A DNA stretch of 64,000 bases from Acidobacteriota bacterium (GTDB lineage: Bacteria; Acidobacteriota; Holophagae; Acanthopleuribacterales; Acanthopleuribacteraceae): positions 1 to 64,000 of the forward strand of contig JASJCB010000001.1 in NCBI GenBank assembly GCA_030066195.1. The letters are read 5' to 3'. The notes beneath the pieces are model-generated. The model was not told the origin of the DNA. It saw nothing but the letters and a program-made list of their open reading frames with translations, and ran no database searches. Within the stretch, counting starts at the first letter, position 1; each line of letters begins with the position of its first letter. Below, one piece after another: positions 8,672-18,365 of this stretch. A program made the translations under genes and the position numbers.

Positions 8672-10165
8672 ATGAGTTCGGCATTGTTGCAAGCTATCGA
8701 TCAGGTCAGCAGAGAAAAAGGCATCGACGCGGACATCATCATCTCGGCCGTCGAGGAAGCCATCATCGCGGCTTCCAAAAAAATCTTCAAAACGGACGAG
8801 AGTTTCGGTGCCAGCTTCAACCGCCAAACCGGCGAGTTGCAGGTCTGGGCGATAAAAGAGGTGGTTGAAAACGACGAGGTAGTCAACCCCAAGTTGCACA
8901 TCCCTTTCGAAGAAGCCGCGCTTTATTACGAGGGGGTCGAGGTTGGTGACCAGATCCAGTTCACCAAGGACACCACCAAACTGGGTCGCATCGCGGCGCA
9001 CGCGGCCAAGCAGGTGATCATGCAGAAGGTTCGCGATGCCGAGAAGGAGAAGGTTTACACCGATTTCTCCGATCGCCTGGGCGATGTGGTTACCGCGGTT
9101 GTTCGCCGATTCGAGCGCGGCAACATCATTATGGATCTGGGCAACAATGTCGAAGGCGTCATGTACCGTGATGAATACTCCAAGAACGAGCGCTTCAGCC
9201 AGAACGACCGCACCAAGGTGGTCATCGTCGGCGCCGACCGCAGCACCAAGGAACCCCAGGTCAAGGTTTCCCGCTCCGATGCGCGCCTGCTGATCAAGCT
9301 GTTCGAAATGGAAGTTCCCGAGGTTTACGACCAGACGGTCGTCATCAAAAACGCCGCTCGCGAAGCCGGTGACCGCTCCAAGATTGCGGTTTATTCCACA
9401 GACGGCGATGTAGACCCCATCGGCGCTTGCGTGGGCATGGGCGGTTCCCGGGTGCGCAGCATCATCCGAGAATTGAAGGGCGAGCGCCTGGACATCATTC
9501 GCTACAGTGAAGACATTCAGGTCTTTGCGTCCAACGCGCTGAGCCCCGCCAAGATCAATCGCGTCATCTTGACCGACCCGGAAAACCGGCGCCTTGAAGT
9601 CATCGTGGACGATGATCAACTGTCGCTGGCCATCGGCAAGCGCGGGCAAAACGTCCGCCTGGCTTCCAAGCTCTGCGGCTGGAGCATCGAGGTCAAGACC
9701 GAGGAACAAAAACGCGCCGAGGCTGCCGAGGCCATGGAGCGCATGGCGCAGGCTTCCGCCGCGGCCCAGGAAGAAGAAGCCGCTGCCGCTGCCGCTGCCG
9801 CTGCCGAGGAAGCAGAGGTCGAAACCGACGAGGAAACCGTGGTATCCGCGGAGGCGCCCGAAGAAACCGCGGCAGCCACTGAAGAAATCGAAGGCGAAGA
9901 ACGCGACGAGGAATACGACGAGGATGAGGAAGACGAAGACGAGGAAGGCGAGGAAGAGGGCGTACCCCTCACCGAACTGGAAGGCCTTTCCGAGGAGCAC
10001 CGCGAGGTGCTGGCTTCCTACAGCATCCACTATATCGAGGACATTCTGTACACTCCGTTGGAGGTCCTCAAACAGATCCCTGAACTCAGCGACAATATCG
10101 ACAATATTGTGGCCCTCGCCAGGGCATACGAACAGGAGTTCGGTGAAGAAGCAGAAGACGAGTAG
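8672..10165 (+). CDS. nusA: Transcription termination/antitermination factor NusA
   Basis: 497 residues. NusA binds RNA polymerase and nascent RNA and controls pausing, termination and antitermination. The order is standard: N-terminal RNAP-binding domain (about 1-130), S1 domain (about 135-200, GDVVTAVVRRFERGNIIMDL), two KH domains (about 205-350; VGMGGSRVRSIIRELKGER and AIGKRGQNVRLASKL). Residues about 365-430 are an unusual Ala/Glu/Asp-rich acidic linker. The C-terminal 65 residues, from LTELEGLSEEHREVL, resemble a helix-hairpin-helix/acidic-repeat domain. AGGAG lies upstream of the start. NusA could act on the terminator in its own operon leader; this is a hypothesis. Confidence 0.96.
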   Translation: MSSALLQAIDQVSREKGIDADIIISAVEEAIIAASKKIFKTDESFGASFNRQTGELQVWAIKEVVENDEVVNPKLHIPFEEAALYYEGVEVGDQIQFTKDTTKLGRIAAHAAKQVIMQKVRDAEKEKVYTDFSDRLGDVVTAVVRRFERGNIIMDLGNNVEGVMYRDEYSKNERFSQNDRTKVVIVGADRSTKEPQVKVSRSDARLLIKLFEMEVPEVYDQTVVIKNAAREAGDRSKIAVYSTDGDVDPIGACVGMGGSRVRSIIRELKGERLDIIRYSEDIQVFASNALSPAKINRVILTDPENRRLEVIVDDDQLSLAIGKRGQNVRLASKLCGWSIEVKTEEQKRAEAAEAMERMAQASAAAQEEEAAAAAAAAAEEAEVETDEETVVSAEAPEETAAATEEIEGEERDEEYDEDEEDEDEEGEEEGVPLTELEGLSEEHREVLASYSIHYIEDILYTPLEVLKQIPELSDNIDNIVALARAYEQEFGEEAEDE

Positions 10166-10202
10166 GCGATCAGGCCTTGGCGATAACCTGGAGGTTAATT
10201 GA

Positions 10203-13200
10203 ATGGCGATTAGGGTTTACCAAATTGCGAAGGAGTACTCGAGATCTCCCGAGGAGGTGATGAACCTCTTGCTGAAGAAAGGGATCAGAGTGGCTTCGCA
10301 AACCGCCGAGCTGGATGAGCACGCGATTCACACCCTGCGCGCATCTCTCGGAAAGTTCGACCTTACGGTAGTCGACGGCGACCGGGAGTCCGAGGTCACT
10401 CATCACGAGGCGGAGCCGGGCAAAAAACCAGCCAGGCCAAAAGCCAAAAAGAAGAAAGCGCCGGAGCCTCCGCCCCAACCCGCACCCCGTATGACCGTTC
10501 GAGTGATCAAGCGGCATAAGGAGGACGAGGAGCATGAGGGCGAACAAGCAGAAGCGCCCGCTGAAGAAAAAGCGGTCCACAAACCGTTGAAGAAGCGTTT
10601 GAAAAAAGATCGGCGCAGCAAGATTCAAGAGCGCATCCAAAGTATCGCGGAAAAGCGGCAGCCCCAGGCGGTCGCCGAGGGCGAAAAGCCGGCTGAAGCC
10701 AGGCCGGAGGAAGCGCCCAAGGCAGCGGCCGCAAGCGATCCGAAAGCGGCGGCAGAGAAACCGTCGGCTCAGGCTGCCGAACCGGCTGCTCCCGAAAAGG
10801 CTGCCGAGGCCAAGAAGCAACCGGCGAAGCCCAAACGCGACAAACCGGTAGAAAAAACCCTCAACCTGGACGAAATGCGCGCCGAACGCGACCGGGAACG
10901 TCGCGGGCAAAGCACTTATCGCCGTGCGGATCGTCCCGGCGACAGGCGCCCCAGTGACCGACAGGGCGGTCGTCCCGGCGGTGATCGCCAGGGTGGACGT
11001 CCCGTAGGTGATCGCCAGGGCGGTCGGCCCGGTGATCGTCAAGGCGGCGGTCGCCCCGGTGATCGTCAAGGCGGCGGTCGCCCCGGTGATCGTTACGGCG
11101 GACGTCCCGGCGACCGTCAAGGCGGCGGACGCCCCGGCGACCGTCAAGGCGGCGGACGCCCCGGCGACCGTCAAGGCGGCGGACGCCCCGGCGACCGTCA
11201 AGGCGGCGGACGCCCCGGCGACCGTTACGGCGGACGCCCCGGTGGGGACCGCCAAGGCGGCGGTCGGCCCGTCGGCGATCGTCAAGGCGGCGGTCGACCG
11301 GGTGGCGGACGCCCCGGGGATCGTCAAGGCGGCGGTCGTCCCCCACACGGCGGCGGGCGTCCCGGCGGCGGTCGACCTCAACACGGCGGCGGCCCCAGGC
11401 TCGGCGGCGGAGGAGGAGGGGGTTTCCCCGGTCCCGGTCTTGCCGAGGGTAAACCCGGACGCGCCCGTTTCGGTAATCACAAACCGGGCGCCAAAAAGAA
11501 GAAAAAGAGCCGCAGGAACCGCCATCCCGAGCAGATGGATAAGATCAAAATGGTCACCACCAGCCGCGTAGAGTTGCCCGACGAGGAGTTGGGCATCATC
11601 ATGCTCTCGGAAGGCGTGACCGTCAAGGAACTGTCCGAGAAGGTAGACCGCAAGGCCAAGGACATCATCAAGCGCCTGTTCGAGAAGGGCATCATGGCGA
11701 CCCTGAATGATGTGTTGGACGGTGATCTGGCCATCGAGATCGCCAAGGATTTCGGTTACCTGGCGGAGATCGTCAGTTTCGAAGAAGATCTCCAGATACG
11801 TGAGGAAGGGGGCCTGGTCGATGCGCCTGAAGAGGACGAGGGCACTGAGCCCCGCGCACCGATCGTTACCATCATGGGCCACGTCGACCACGGTAAAACC
11901 ACCCTGCTGGACACCATCCGGAAAACCAAGGTGGCATCCGGCGAAGCCGGCGGCATCACGCAGCACATCGGCGCCTACGCCGTGCCCTACAACGAAAAGC
12001 GCATCGTCTTCCTGGACACCCCGGGTCACGAGGCGTTTACCAAGATGCGTGCTCGCGGCGCTTCGGTGACGGATATCGTCATCCTGGTCGTGGCCGCGGA
12101 CGACGGCGTCAAACCCCAAACGGTTGAAGCCATCCAGCACGCCAAGGCCGCCAAGGTGCCCATCATCACCTGCATCAACAAGATCGACAAGCCCGAGTCC
12201 AACCCCGAGCGCGTCAAACAGATGTTGACCGAGCACGAACTGGTGGTCGAGGACTTCGGCGGCGACAGCCCCTGTGTCCAGGTCTCGGCCAAGCAGAATA
12301 TCGGCATCGACGACCTGCTGGAAATGGTTCTGCTGGTCGCCGAACTGAACGACTACAAGGCCAACAACGAACGCCGCGCACGGGGCACGGTCATCGAGGC
12401 CCAGTTGGACCGCGGTCGCGGCCCGGTTGCTACCGTGGTCATTCAGGACGGTACGGTTCGCGTGGGTCAACACTTCATTACGGGTCAGACCTACGGGAAG
12501 ATCCGCGCCATGCACGACGACCTGGGTCGCAACGTGGAAGAGGCCGGACCCGCCACCCCGGTAGAGATCTTGGGAATCCAGGAAGTACCCTCCGCGGGCG
12601 ACAGCTTCCAGGTTACCGATGACGAGGTGACCGCGCGCAAGATCTCCAGCTTCCGTAAGGAGCAGGCGCGTGAGGACCACCTGCGTCGCCAGCACACTTC
12701 GCTGGACCAGTTGTTCAGCAACCTGAAGCCTTCCGACATCAAGGACCTGTCCCTGATCATCAAGGCGGACGTTCAAGGCTCCGTGGAAGGCTTGATTTTC
12801 GCCCTCAACAAGATCGAGAGTGAAAAGGTCAACCTGCGCATCGTCGGTCAGGGCGTGGGTAACGTCACTGAAAACGATGTGCTTCTGGCCGTGGCGTCCG
12901 ACGCCATCATCATCGGTTTCAACGTCAAGGCGGAACGCAAGGCCCAGGACCTGGCGGAAAACGAAGGCATCGACCTGCGCTTCTACTCCATCATCTACGA
13001 GGTGGTCAAGGAAGTCGAAGCCGCCATGCTCGGCCTGGTGGCGCCCACCTTCGAGGAACGCGAGATTGGTCGCGCCTCGGTAAAACAGGTGTTCAGCGTT
13101 GCGAAACTGGGCAAGGTCGCCGGCTGTATGGTCGACGACGGCAGGGTCAAACGCGACGCCATTGTTCGCCTGTATCGCGGCGGCGACGAAATCCATACCG

Positions 13201-13355
13201 GTAAACTGCAAACACTCAAGCGCTTCAAGGACGATGTCAACGAGGTCAAGGCCGGTTTCGAATGCGGCATCGGCATCCATGATTACAGCGACATCGAAGA
13301 AGGCGACGAAATTCGTTTCTTCGTCATGGAAGAAGTCCAGGCCACCGAACTCTAA
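10203..13355 (+). CDS. infB: Translation initiation factor IF-2
   Basis: 1050 residues. IF-2 is the GTPase that brings fMet-tRNA to the 30S subunit and promotes subunit joining. An N-terminal IF2_N domain (about 1-55, [19 protein letters not shown]) is followed by a long charged linker and a Gly/Arg/Asp repeat tract (about 245-410). A second IF2_N (about 462-520) precedes the G domain: G1 [12 protein letters not shown] (about 560), [12 protein letters not shown] and SAKQ are all present. Domains II-IV complete the factor and end at EEVQATEL. The ATG follows TGGAGGT. The repeat tract makes it longer than typical IF-2 (about 850-950). It lies 37 bp after nusA. Confidence 0.96.
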   Translation: MAIRVYQIAKEYSRSPEEVMNLLLKKGIRVASQTAELDEHAIHTLRASLGKFDLTVVDGDRESEVTHHEAEPGKKPARPKAKKKKAPEPPPQPAPRMTVRVIKRHKEDEEHEGEQAEAPAEEKAVHKPLKKRLKKDRRSKIQERIQSIAEKRQPQAVAEGEKPAEARPEEAPKAAAASDPKAAAEKPSAQAAEPAAPEKAAEAKKQPAKPKRDKPVEKTLNLDEMRAERDRERRGQSTYRRADRPGDRRPSDRQGGRPGGDRQGGRPVGDRQGGRPGDRQGGGRPGDRQGGGRPGDRYGGRPGDRQGGGRPGDRQGGGRPGDRQGGGRPGDRQGGGRPGDRYGGRPGGDRQGGGRPVGDRQGGGRPGGGRPGDRQGGGRPPHGGGRPGGGRPQHGGGPRLGGGGGGGFPGPGLAEGKPGRARFGNHKPGAKKKKKSRRNRHPEQMDKIKMVTTSRVELPDEELGIIMLSEGVTVKELSEKVDRKAKDIIKRLFEKGIMATLNDVLDGDLAIEIAKDFGYLAEIVSFEEDLQIREEGGLVDAPEEDEGTEPRAPIVTIMGHVDHGKTTLLDTIRKTKVASGEAGGITQHIGAYAVPYNEKRIVFLDTPGHEAFTKMRARGASVTDIVILVVAADDGVKPQTVEAIQHAKAAKVPIITCINKIDKPESNPERVKQMLTEHELVVEDFGGDSPCVQVSAKQNIGIDDLLEMVLLVAELNDYKANNERRARGTVIEAQLDRGRGPVATVVIQDGTVRVGQHFITGQTYGKIRAMHDDLGRNVEEAGPATPVEILGIQEVPSAGDSFQVTDDEVTARKISSFRKEQAREDHLRRQHTSLDQLFSNLKPSDIKDLSLIIKADVQGSVEGLIFALNKIESEKVNLRIVGQGVGNVTENDVLLAVASDAIIIGFNVKAERKAQDLAENEGIDLRFYSIIYEVVKEVEAAMLGLVAPTFEEREIGRASVKQVFSVAKLGKVAGCMVDDGRVKRDAIVRLYRGGDEIHTGKLQTLKRFKDDVNEVKAGFECGIGIHDYSDIEEGDEIRFFVMEEVQATEL
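10930..11430. repeat. GC-rich tandem repeats inside infB (GRPGDRQG tract)
   Basis: A run of about 24-bp units of the type GGCGGACGCCCCGGCGACCG encodes repeated GDRQGG and GRPGDRQGG motifs in the IF-2 linker. Several central units (about 11100-11220) are identical, pointing to recent expansion. The encoded tract is RGG-box-like, strongly basic and probably disordered. Reading frame is preserved throughout. Confidence 0.9.
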
Positions 13356-13387
13356 ACGGCGGCCTTTTCCCCGAGGAACCAGCACTC

Positions 13388-13756
13388 ATGCCCAATCGAT
13401 CCGACGTCTTAGCAGAGCAGATTCGACAGGTCATCAGCGAAGCGGTTCTCTTCGAAATGCGAGACCCGAACCTGGAGGGCATTACCATTACCCGGGTTCG
13501 GGTCAGCTCCGATCTACAATTCGCCGATGTGCGTTTCACGCCCCAGGACGATGTTCGCGACCCGCAAACCGTGGGTCGGGCGCTGGGCAAAGCCGGCGGC
13601 GCTTTTCGCCGTCTCCTGGCCAAAAAGATTCGCATGCGGCGTGTGCCTCAACTGCGCTTTCATTACGATGCCGATGTCACGGCCGAGCGCCGTATCGGCG
13701 ATATTCTTGAAAGCATGGATATCCCGACGGCCGACCAGGAAGACGATGCAACTTGA
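13388..13756 (+). CDS. rbfA: Ribosome-binding factor A
   Basis: 122 residues. RbfA is a KH-fold factor that binds the 30S subunit and assists 16S rRNA 5' end maturation and cold adaptation. The family pattern is clear: an N-terminal helix with SDVLAEQIRQVISEAV, then RDPNLEGITITRVRVSSDLQ, and RVPQLRFHYDADV near residue 95. It begins 32 bp after infB with AGGAAC upstream of the ATG. The last 11 bases overlap truB, so the two are probably translationally coupled. Confidence 0.95.
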   Translation: MPNRSDVLAEQIRQVISEAVLFEMRDPNLEGITITRVRVSSDLQFADVRFTPQDDVRDPQTVGRALGKAGGAFRRLLAKKIRMRRVPQLRFHYDADVTAERRIGDILESMDIPTADQEDDAT

Positions 13757-14645
13757 ATCTTTTTGTTTCCTACCCCTAAATAAACCGGTGGGTCCAACCT
13801 CCCATGACATGGTGGACCACATCCGAAAACAGGCACCCAAGAAACTCAAGGTGGGTCATACCGGAACCCTGGACCCCTTCGCATCCGGCGTGTTGATCAT
13901 GGCCTTGGGCAAGGCGACGCGGTTTGCCGAGGAAGTGCACACCCTGCCCAAGAGCTACCGCGCAACCCTGCGTCTGGGCATACTCACCGATACACTTGAC
14001 CCCACCGGTGAAGTGGAAAAAAAGCAAAAGGTTCCCAACTTCGACGCCAAACGGCTGCGCAAGCTCGAGCAGGCTTTTACCGGAACCCTTGACCAGATTC
14101 CACCGGTCTTCTCCGCCAAGAAAGTCGACGGCCGCAAGAGTTATGACCTGGCGCGTGACAATCAGGCCGTCACCCTGAAGCCCAAGCAGGTCACCATTCA
14201 CCAACTGAAGCTGAAGAAGGTGGATGCCGAGACCATCCATATCGACCTGACTTGTTCTACCGGTACCTACGTGCGGGCACTGGGACGCGACCTTGCCGAG
14301 GCGTTGGGCACCTGCGGGCACCTGACCACCTTGGAGCGAACGGCCGTGGGTTCGGTCAGGGTGGAAGACTGTGTTTCTCCCGAGGAACTGACCCCGGGGA
14401 ACCTGGCCCGTTTCGCCATGCCGGTCAGCAGCCTGCTCAGCCGCTTCCCCGACATCCCCCTGCCGCCCGATGCGTTGCCTTTGCTGCTTCAAGGCCGACC
14501 GTTTCCCATTACGGAAATGGCCCCGGCTACCTTCCTGGGCTCCTTCTATGACGGTCAGGGCGTGAAAGCGGTGTTTAAATGCGCCTTCGACCCGGTGGCC
14601 TCCGCCATTCACTCGCGCATGCTCTGCTACCTGCGCGAAGAATAA
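13746..14645 (+). CDS. truB: tRNA pseudouridine(55) synthase TruB
   Basis: 299 residues. TruB makes pseudouridine 55 in the T-psi-C loop of tRNAs. The start MQLESFCFLPLNKPVGPTSH is chosen because family homology begins at LNKPVG; a longer upstream frame overlaps rbfA and is rejected. The catalytic motif GHTGTLDPFASGVL carries the Asp nucleophile. RATLRLGILTDTLDPTGEV, PPVFSAKKVDGRKSY and CSTGTYVRALGRDL are further family motifs. It overlaps the 3' end of rbfA, as often in this operon. Confidence 0.96.
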   Translation: MQLESFCFLPLNKPVGPTSHDMVDHIRKQAPKKLKVGHTGTLDPFASGVLIMALGKATRFAEEVHTLPKSYRATLRLGILTDTLDPTGEVEKKQKVPNFDAKRLRKLEQAFTGTLDQIPPVFSAKKVDGRKSYDLARDNQAVTLKPKQVTIHQLKLKKVDAETIHIDLTCSTGTYVRALGRDLAEALGTCGHLTTLERTAVGSVRVEDCVSPEELTPGNLARFAMPVSSLLSRFPDIPLPPDALPLLLQGRPFPITEMAPATFLGSFYDGQGVKAVFKCAFDPVASAIHSRMLCYLREE

Positions 14646-14657
14646 TCGGCAGCAACC

Positions 14658-15434
14658 ATGGACTTGAATGCCTACAACCGGTCCGCCTGGAACCATGCGG
14701 TGACCAATCTTAATGAATGGACGGTGCCGGTTGACCCGGAAATCATCGCAAAAGCGCGCCGAGGCGAATTCAGCGTCGTACTGACGGGCAAGACACCCGC
14801 CCCCCGCGAATGGTTGGGCGACCTGAGCCGTGCTTCCGTCCTCTGTTTGGCCTCCGGCGGTGGACAGCAGGGACCCATCCTGGCCGCTGCCGGCGCAAGG
14901 GTCACCGTCTACGATCTTTCAGACGGGCAATTGGCGCAAGATAGAATGGTTGCCGAACGTGAGGATCTGGATTTAACGACCGTTCAAGGCGACATGGCCG
15001 ACCTGAGCGCCTTCGACGACGCTACCTTCCACCTGATCGTACATCCGGTCTCCAACTGTTTCTGCCCGGACATCCTGCCGGTCTGGCGCGAGGCGTTCCG
15101 CGTCTTGAAACCCGGCGGCGCCTTGCTAACCGGTTTTATCAACCCCGCGGCTTATATCTTCGACGACAAATCCGCCGAGAAAGGCGAACTGATCGTACGC
15201 CACAAACTCCCCTTCTCCGACCTGACCGATATCACCGAGGAAGAACGGCAGGCCTATATCGCCGATAACGAGCCGCTGGTTTTCAGTCACACCCTGGAAA
15301 CCCAAATCGGCGGTCAACTTGCGGCGGGTTTCCACATCACCGGCTTGTACGAGGACCACTGGGAAGGGCATGCCCTTTCCCGTTTCATGCCCTTGTATAT
15401 CGCCACGCGGGCCGTCAAACCCGAGCGGTCCTGA
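14658..15434 (+). CDS. Class I SAM-dependent methyltransferase
   Basis: 258 residues with a Rossmann-like SAM-binding domain. Motif I is seen in LCLASGGGQQGPIL (about 55-68), followed by VTVYDLSDGQL (acidic motif II), VQGDMADL, and the post-motif FRVLKPGGALLTGF. The substrate is not evident; the family is often annotated simply as class I methyltransferase. It starts 12 bp after truB and is followed after 3 bp by rsmB, so it is most likely an extension of the rimP operon. RNA or small-molecule methylation are both possible; context weakly favours RNA. Confidence 0.8.
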   Translation: MDLNAYNRSAWNHAVTNLNEWTVPVDPEIIAKARRGEFSVVLTGKTPAPREWLGDLSRASVLCLASGGGQQGPILAAAGARVTVYDLSDGQLAQDRMVAEREDLDLTTVQGDMADLSAFDDATFHLIVHPVSNCFCPDILPVWREAFRVLKPGGALLTGFINPAAYIFDDKSAEKGELIVRHKLPFSDLTDITEEERQAYIADNEPLVFSHTLETQIGGQLAAGFHITGLYEDHWEGHALSRFMPLYIATRAVKPERS

Positions 15435-15437
15435 GCC

Positions 15438-16712
15438 ATGACCAAAAAGCCGATTACCGATCCGAGACTGCTGGCGGTCATGTGCATGGACCTGGTCATC
15501 CATGAAAACCTGCTGGTGCCCGAAGCCATGGCCCGCCTCGATTTCAAAATGGAAGAGGAAGACCGCAACCTGGCTCATGAATTGGTCTACGGCGCCTTCC
15601 GCTTCATGCCGGGCCTGGAACACCTGTTGAACTCGCTGTGTAAGGCGAAGAAACTACCGCACCACGTCCGCCGCATTTTGCTGCTTTCGCTTTATCAACT
15701 GCGCTTCACCCGTATCCCGGACTACGCGGTGCTGGACACGGCCAACAAACTGACGGTTCGCCTGAAGTTCCCGGGCCTGCGCCGACTGGTCAACGGCGTC
15801 CTGCGCTCGGCCCAGAAAGAGGGCGATCGTTTATGGGCGGAACTGGAACCGGCCGAAACGATTCTCCCCGAATGGCTTCGAAACCTGTTGACCGAGGCCT
15901 ACGGCGCCGAGACCCTGAATTCCTGGCTGAATGACTGGCAAAAGCGCTCGGTCCTATCCTACTGGTGCATCGACGACAACGCCCCGGAAGGCGATGAACG
16001 CGCGGAGTACCTGCCCCACGCCTTTCGCCGAACTAGGGCCCTGCCCCGCTGGATGCTGAAGAAACGCAGAGCCTACGTGCAAAATGAAAGCAGCCAGGCC
16101 GTGGCGGAAATGGTCTTGCGCCTGAAACCGGAAACGGTGCTGGATGTCTGTTCGGCGCCGGGCGGTAAATGCTGTTACCTGGCCGCATTCGGCAACCTGA
16201 AGAGCCTGACGGCCTGTGATGCGGCCCCGGAACGCCTGATGCTGGTGGAACAAAATCGCGACCGCTTGGGCCTTTCCTTCGAAACCAAAAGGGGCGACGC
16301 CAGGGCCCTGGACCTGCCGGAAGAAGCCTATGACGTGGTGCTGGTCGATGCGCCGTGCAGCGGTGTCGGCATCATCGGTCGTCACCCGGAGATCAAGCTC
16401 CTGAAAACCGGCCCGGCGGATCAGAACTTGAGACAAACCCAGGCAGAAATAGCAAAAGCCGCCTGGCGGCATGTCAAACCGGGCGGCTACCTGCTGTACG
16501 CGGTTTGTTCCCTGGACCCCGCGGAGATTCCCCGAGCCCCTGAGGATGCCGCCGATGCAACCCAAGCCCTGGAACAAATCCTCAAAGACCTGCCGAGCCG
16601 GCACCGCGAGAGCGGTTTCTACTTCCCCCCCTCCGCGGTTCTCGACGGCTTCGGCGGCGCCCTTTGGCAAAAGCGCCGGGCTGAAACGACGACCTCCGAG
16701 ATCGTTCTGTAA
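15438..16712 (+). CDS. rsmB: 16S rRNA (cytosine-5) methyltransferase, RsmB-type
   Basis: 424 residues. The N-terminal 140 residues form a NusB-like all-helical RNA-binding domain (VYGAFRFMPGLEHLLNS, LRRLVNGVLRS). The C-terminal part is a SAM methyltransferase: VLDVCSAPGGKCCYL (motif I), LVDAPCSGVGIIGRHPEIK (motif IV with the catalytic-site Cys) and YAVCSLDPAE (motif VI Cys). Both conserved cysteines of the m5C RNA methyltransferase family are present. RsmB modifies C967 of 16S rRNA in E. coli. It is the last gene of the rimP operon; an inverted repeat follows at 16734-16775. Confidence 0.9.
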   Translation: MTKKPITDPRLLAVMCMDLVIHENLLVPEAMARLDFKMEEEDRNLAHELVYGAFRFMPGLEHLLNSLCKAKKLPHHVRRILLLSLYQLRFTRIPDYAVLDTANKLTVRLKFPGLRRLVNGVLRSAQKEGDRLWAELEPAETILPEWLRNLLTEAYGAETLNSWLNDWQKRSVLSYWCIDDNAPEGDERAEYLPHAFRRTRALPRWMLKKRRAYVQNESSQAVAEMVLRLKPETVLDVCSAPGGKCCYLAAFGNLKSLTACDAAPERLMLVEQNRDRLGLSFETKRGDARALDLPEEAYDVVLVDAPCSGVGIIGRHPEIKLLKTGPADQNLRQTQAEIAKAAWRHVKPGGYLLYAVCSLDPAEIPRAPEDAADATQALEQILKDLPSRHRESGFYFPPSAVLDGFGGALWQKRRAETTTSEIVL

Positions 16713-16733
16713 AAACCGTTTAAAAAAATGAAA

Positions 16734-16775
16734 AAAAGGTGACCTCATTTTCTCCAGATACCCGCGTTACCTTTT
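16734..16775 (+). terminator. Possible terminator after rsmB
   Basis: AAAAGGTGAC (16734-16743) pairs with GTTACCTTTT (16766-16775), ten base pairs with one G-T wobble, loop of 22 nt. The 3' arm supplies a short T run. It sits 21 bp after rsmB and before the promoterless-looking start of the peptide locus. Confidence 0.45.
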
Positions 16776-16876
16776 AAAGAGTGATTCGACCCCTCGGCAT
16801 CTTCCCCAGACGAACCATAAGAGATGTTGTAGCGGTTCCCCTCTTGAAAGCAAGTACCGAAAATAGGAGAACAGAA

Positions 16877-17059
16877 ATGAAAAAGAAGATTCTAACCGCT
16901 TTGTTCCTGGCTGTGACCGTAGCACCCGTTATGGCTTCCGAGCTTTGTGCTCAGATCTACATTCAGGTTTGGACCGCCACCGTGAACGGTAATGTCGATG
17001 ATGCCGTGGCCTGGTCTACCGTCTACAACAACATGGGTTGCGATCCCCTGGGCAGATAA
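16877..17059 (+). CDS. Small secreted two-cysteine peptide, copy 1
   Basis: 60 residues. The start MKKKILTALFLAV is preceded by AATAGGAG and gives a typical Sec signal peptide ending in VMA. The predicted mature part is 40 residues with two cysteines 31 positions apart. It shares the motif ATxxGxxxxAxAWSxxY...C with the two peptides at 18120 and 18366: here ATVNGNVDDAVAWSTVY, then NNMGC. Two short amphipathic helices with an NGN turn and a Cys near each end suggest a helical hairpin closed by a disulfide; this is inference. I do not recognise the family. A strong hairpin follows the stop, which could favour expression of this gene over the next one. Confidence 0.75.
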   Translation: MKKKILTALFLAVTVAPVMASELCAQIYIQVWTATVNGNVDDAVAWSTVYNNMGCDPLGR

Positions 17060-17067
17060 GTGAGAAT

Positions 17068-17100
17068 GGGTTCTCCGAAACCCTTCGGAGAACCCTTATT
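17068..17100 (+). terminator. Strong hairpin after peptide copy 1
   Basis: GGGTTCTCCGAA (17068-17079) and TTCGGAGAACCC (17084-17095) form a perfect 12-bp stem with a 4-nt loop, followed by TTATT. The U tract is weak, so it may be a partial terminator or an mRNA-stabilising 3' end between peptide 1 and the 320-residue gene. Confidence 0.7.
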
Positions 17101-17126
17101 CGCCTTGTATCCAAGAGGAGGTTGGG

Positions 17127-18089
17127 ATGAAGTGGTTCCCTTTGGTTTTATTGAGCATCACCGCGAATTCGGTTGCGGGTTCGGGAAAATTGGAAATCGA
17201 TGAGTTGGGAACCGCCACCCTCGTTTCCTCGGCGACCTTGAACCGGACCACCCTTTTCACAACCATGGATTGGGTCGGAAGGTTGAAGATTGAAACCATC
17301 CTTTTCGACGCGGATTCCAGACAATCCGTTGTCATCGAGGACGGTCGGATTCCCAAACTGTCAGATCGGGTTATCGCCGGAAGAGAAGCCTACTTTCTCC
17401 TCAGTCGAAATGCCGATTCCATCGTAATGCTGGGTACCGACGGCGGGTTTCTCGAGAAGTTCAGCTACAGCGGCTATTTCACGGGCGAAGAACTCAACGG
17501 CATGACCTTGTTCTACATCTATCCCCATAGAGAAAACATGGTCTTGTTGACCTACAAAAAAGCCGATTGGTTGTTCCTTGCCGTCGGCGAAATGGAAAAC
17601 CGAACGGCTGACATCGTCACGGCGCTGAAGATCGACCCGGAACAGATGGGGTATTGGGTTTCGGACGGAGAATCGATTTACTACATCAATCCATTCACCA
17701 GCGGTATCGAAAAGCTGGACAGTCAATATGAAAAAGCCGCCTTGCTGCGGGCTCATCGTGAGCCGGTGTTAGACGTCCAAAAGAAGAAGATGTTCGACAA
17801 GCCCAAGGTTAGGGCCATGCTGGCCGAGAGGGGCATGTCTCCTTACCAACGCATGTTGTTGAACCCTATCATCACCAACGGAAAAATCTCCTTCAGTCTC
17901 AATCAGTGGCGGGACAACTACGGTGAAGAGATGAAGGAACTCAAGAAATTCGCGGTTCTCTTGGAGAACGGCGTCCCCCTGGAACGGAAAAGAGAGGATG
18001 TGACAGTAGTTGTCGGCGACTCATCTGCCGGCACCCTGTACTACAACCATGCCGCCGGCGACTTCGCTTTTTCCAAAAAGTCCAGGTAG
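17127..18089 (+). CDS. Secreted protein of unknown function, possible beta-propeller
   Basis: 320 residues with a signal peptide (MKWFPLVLLSITANSVAG). I do not recognise a family with certainty. Repeated short strand patterns such as DSRQSVVIEDGRIPKLSD, AYFLLSRNADSIVMLGTDGG and SIYYINPFTSGIEKLD alternate sensor-like hydrophobic strands with acidic turns, as in six-bladed propeller proteins. The DxxxxVVIEDGRIPKL segment resembles the KDRCFLIEDNHLPRVI segment of the secreted protein at 33395, which also follows a tiny secreted peptide gene. AAGAGGAGG precedes the ATG. It lies between peptide copy 1 and copies 2-3, which argues for a shared role, perhaps in export, binding or sensing of the peptides. 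Confidence 0.75.
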   Translation: MKWFPLVLLSITANSVAGSGKLEIDELGTATLVSSATLNRTTLFTTMDWVGRLKIETILFDADSRQSVVIEDGRIPKLSDRVIAGREAYFLLSRNADSIVMLGTDGGFLEKFSYSGYFTGEELNGMTLFYIYPHRENMVLLTYKKADWLFLAVGEMENRTADIVTALKIDPEQMGYWVSDGESIYYINPFTSGIEKLDSQYEKAALLRAHREPVLDVQKKKMFDKPKVRAMLAERGMSPYQRMLLNPIITNGKISFSLNQWRDNYGEEMKELKKFAVLLENGVPLERKREDVTVVVGDSSAGTLYYNHAAGDFAFSKKSR

Positions 18090-18119
18090 ATTCAAGCAAG
18101 TACACAAAAGGAGACTTCG

Positions 18120-18317
18120 ATGAAGAAGAAAGTCGCTACCATGTTGGCCGTCGCGGCCTTCAGCACCACGAGTTTTGCTTTCCCGGGTAACATCATTCCG
18201 CTTCTGTGCGGTGCGGCCGAGGGTGTGGTCGCCCAAGCCACCGCGGACGGTGATTTGGAAACTGCCCTGGCCTGGTCGCAGTTTTATGCAGACTGCCAGG
18301 CAGCCGGTAATCTGTAA
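18120..18317 (+). CDS. Small secreted two-cysteine peptide, copy 2
   Basis: 65 residues: signal peptide MKKKVATMLAVAAFSTTSFA, then a 45-residue mature part. The cysteines in PLLCGAAE and FYADCQAA are 29 positions apart. Between them lie two predicted helices joined by a DGD turn, with the shared motif ATADGDLETALAWSQFY. AAGGAGAC precedes the ATG. It begins 30 bp after the 320-residue gene and is followed by its own tandem duplicate at 18366. No other cysteine is present, so one intramolecular disulfide joining the helix ends is the simplest model. The function is unknown; secretion, size and copy number suggest an extracellular or periplasmic structural, signalling or toxic peptide, without evidence for any one of these. 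Confidence 0.8.
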   Translation: MKKKVATMLAVAAFSTTSFAFPGNIIPLLCGAAEGVVAQATADGDLETALAWSQFYADCQAAGNL

Positions 18318-18365
18318 GCCTTCAAAGTCCAGGTAGATTCAAGCAAGCACAAAAAGGAGATTTCG

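Noticed and set aside
10170..13385. A 1071-codon open frame on the minus strand across infB
   Set aside because: Antisense shadow of infB; the threonine/alanine-rich middle is just the reverse of the Gly/Arg repeat tract.
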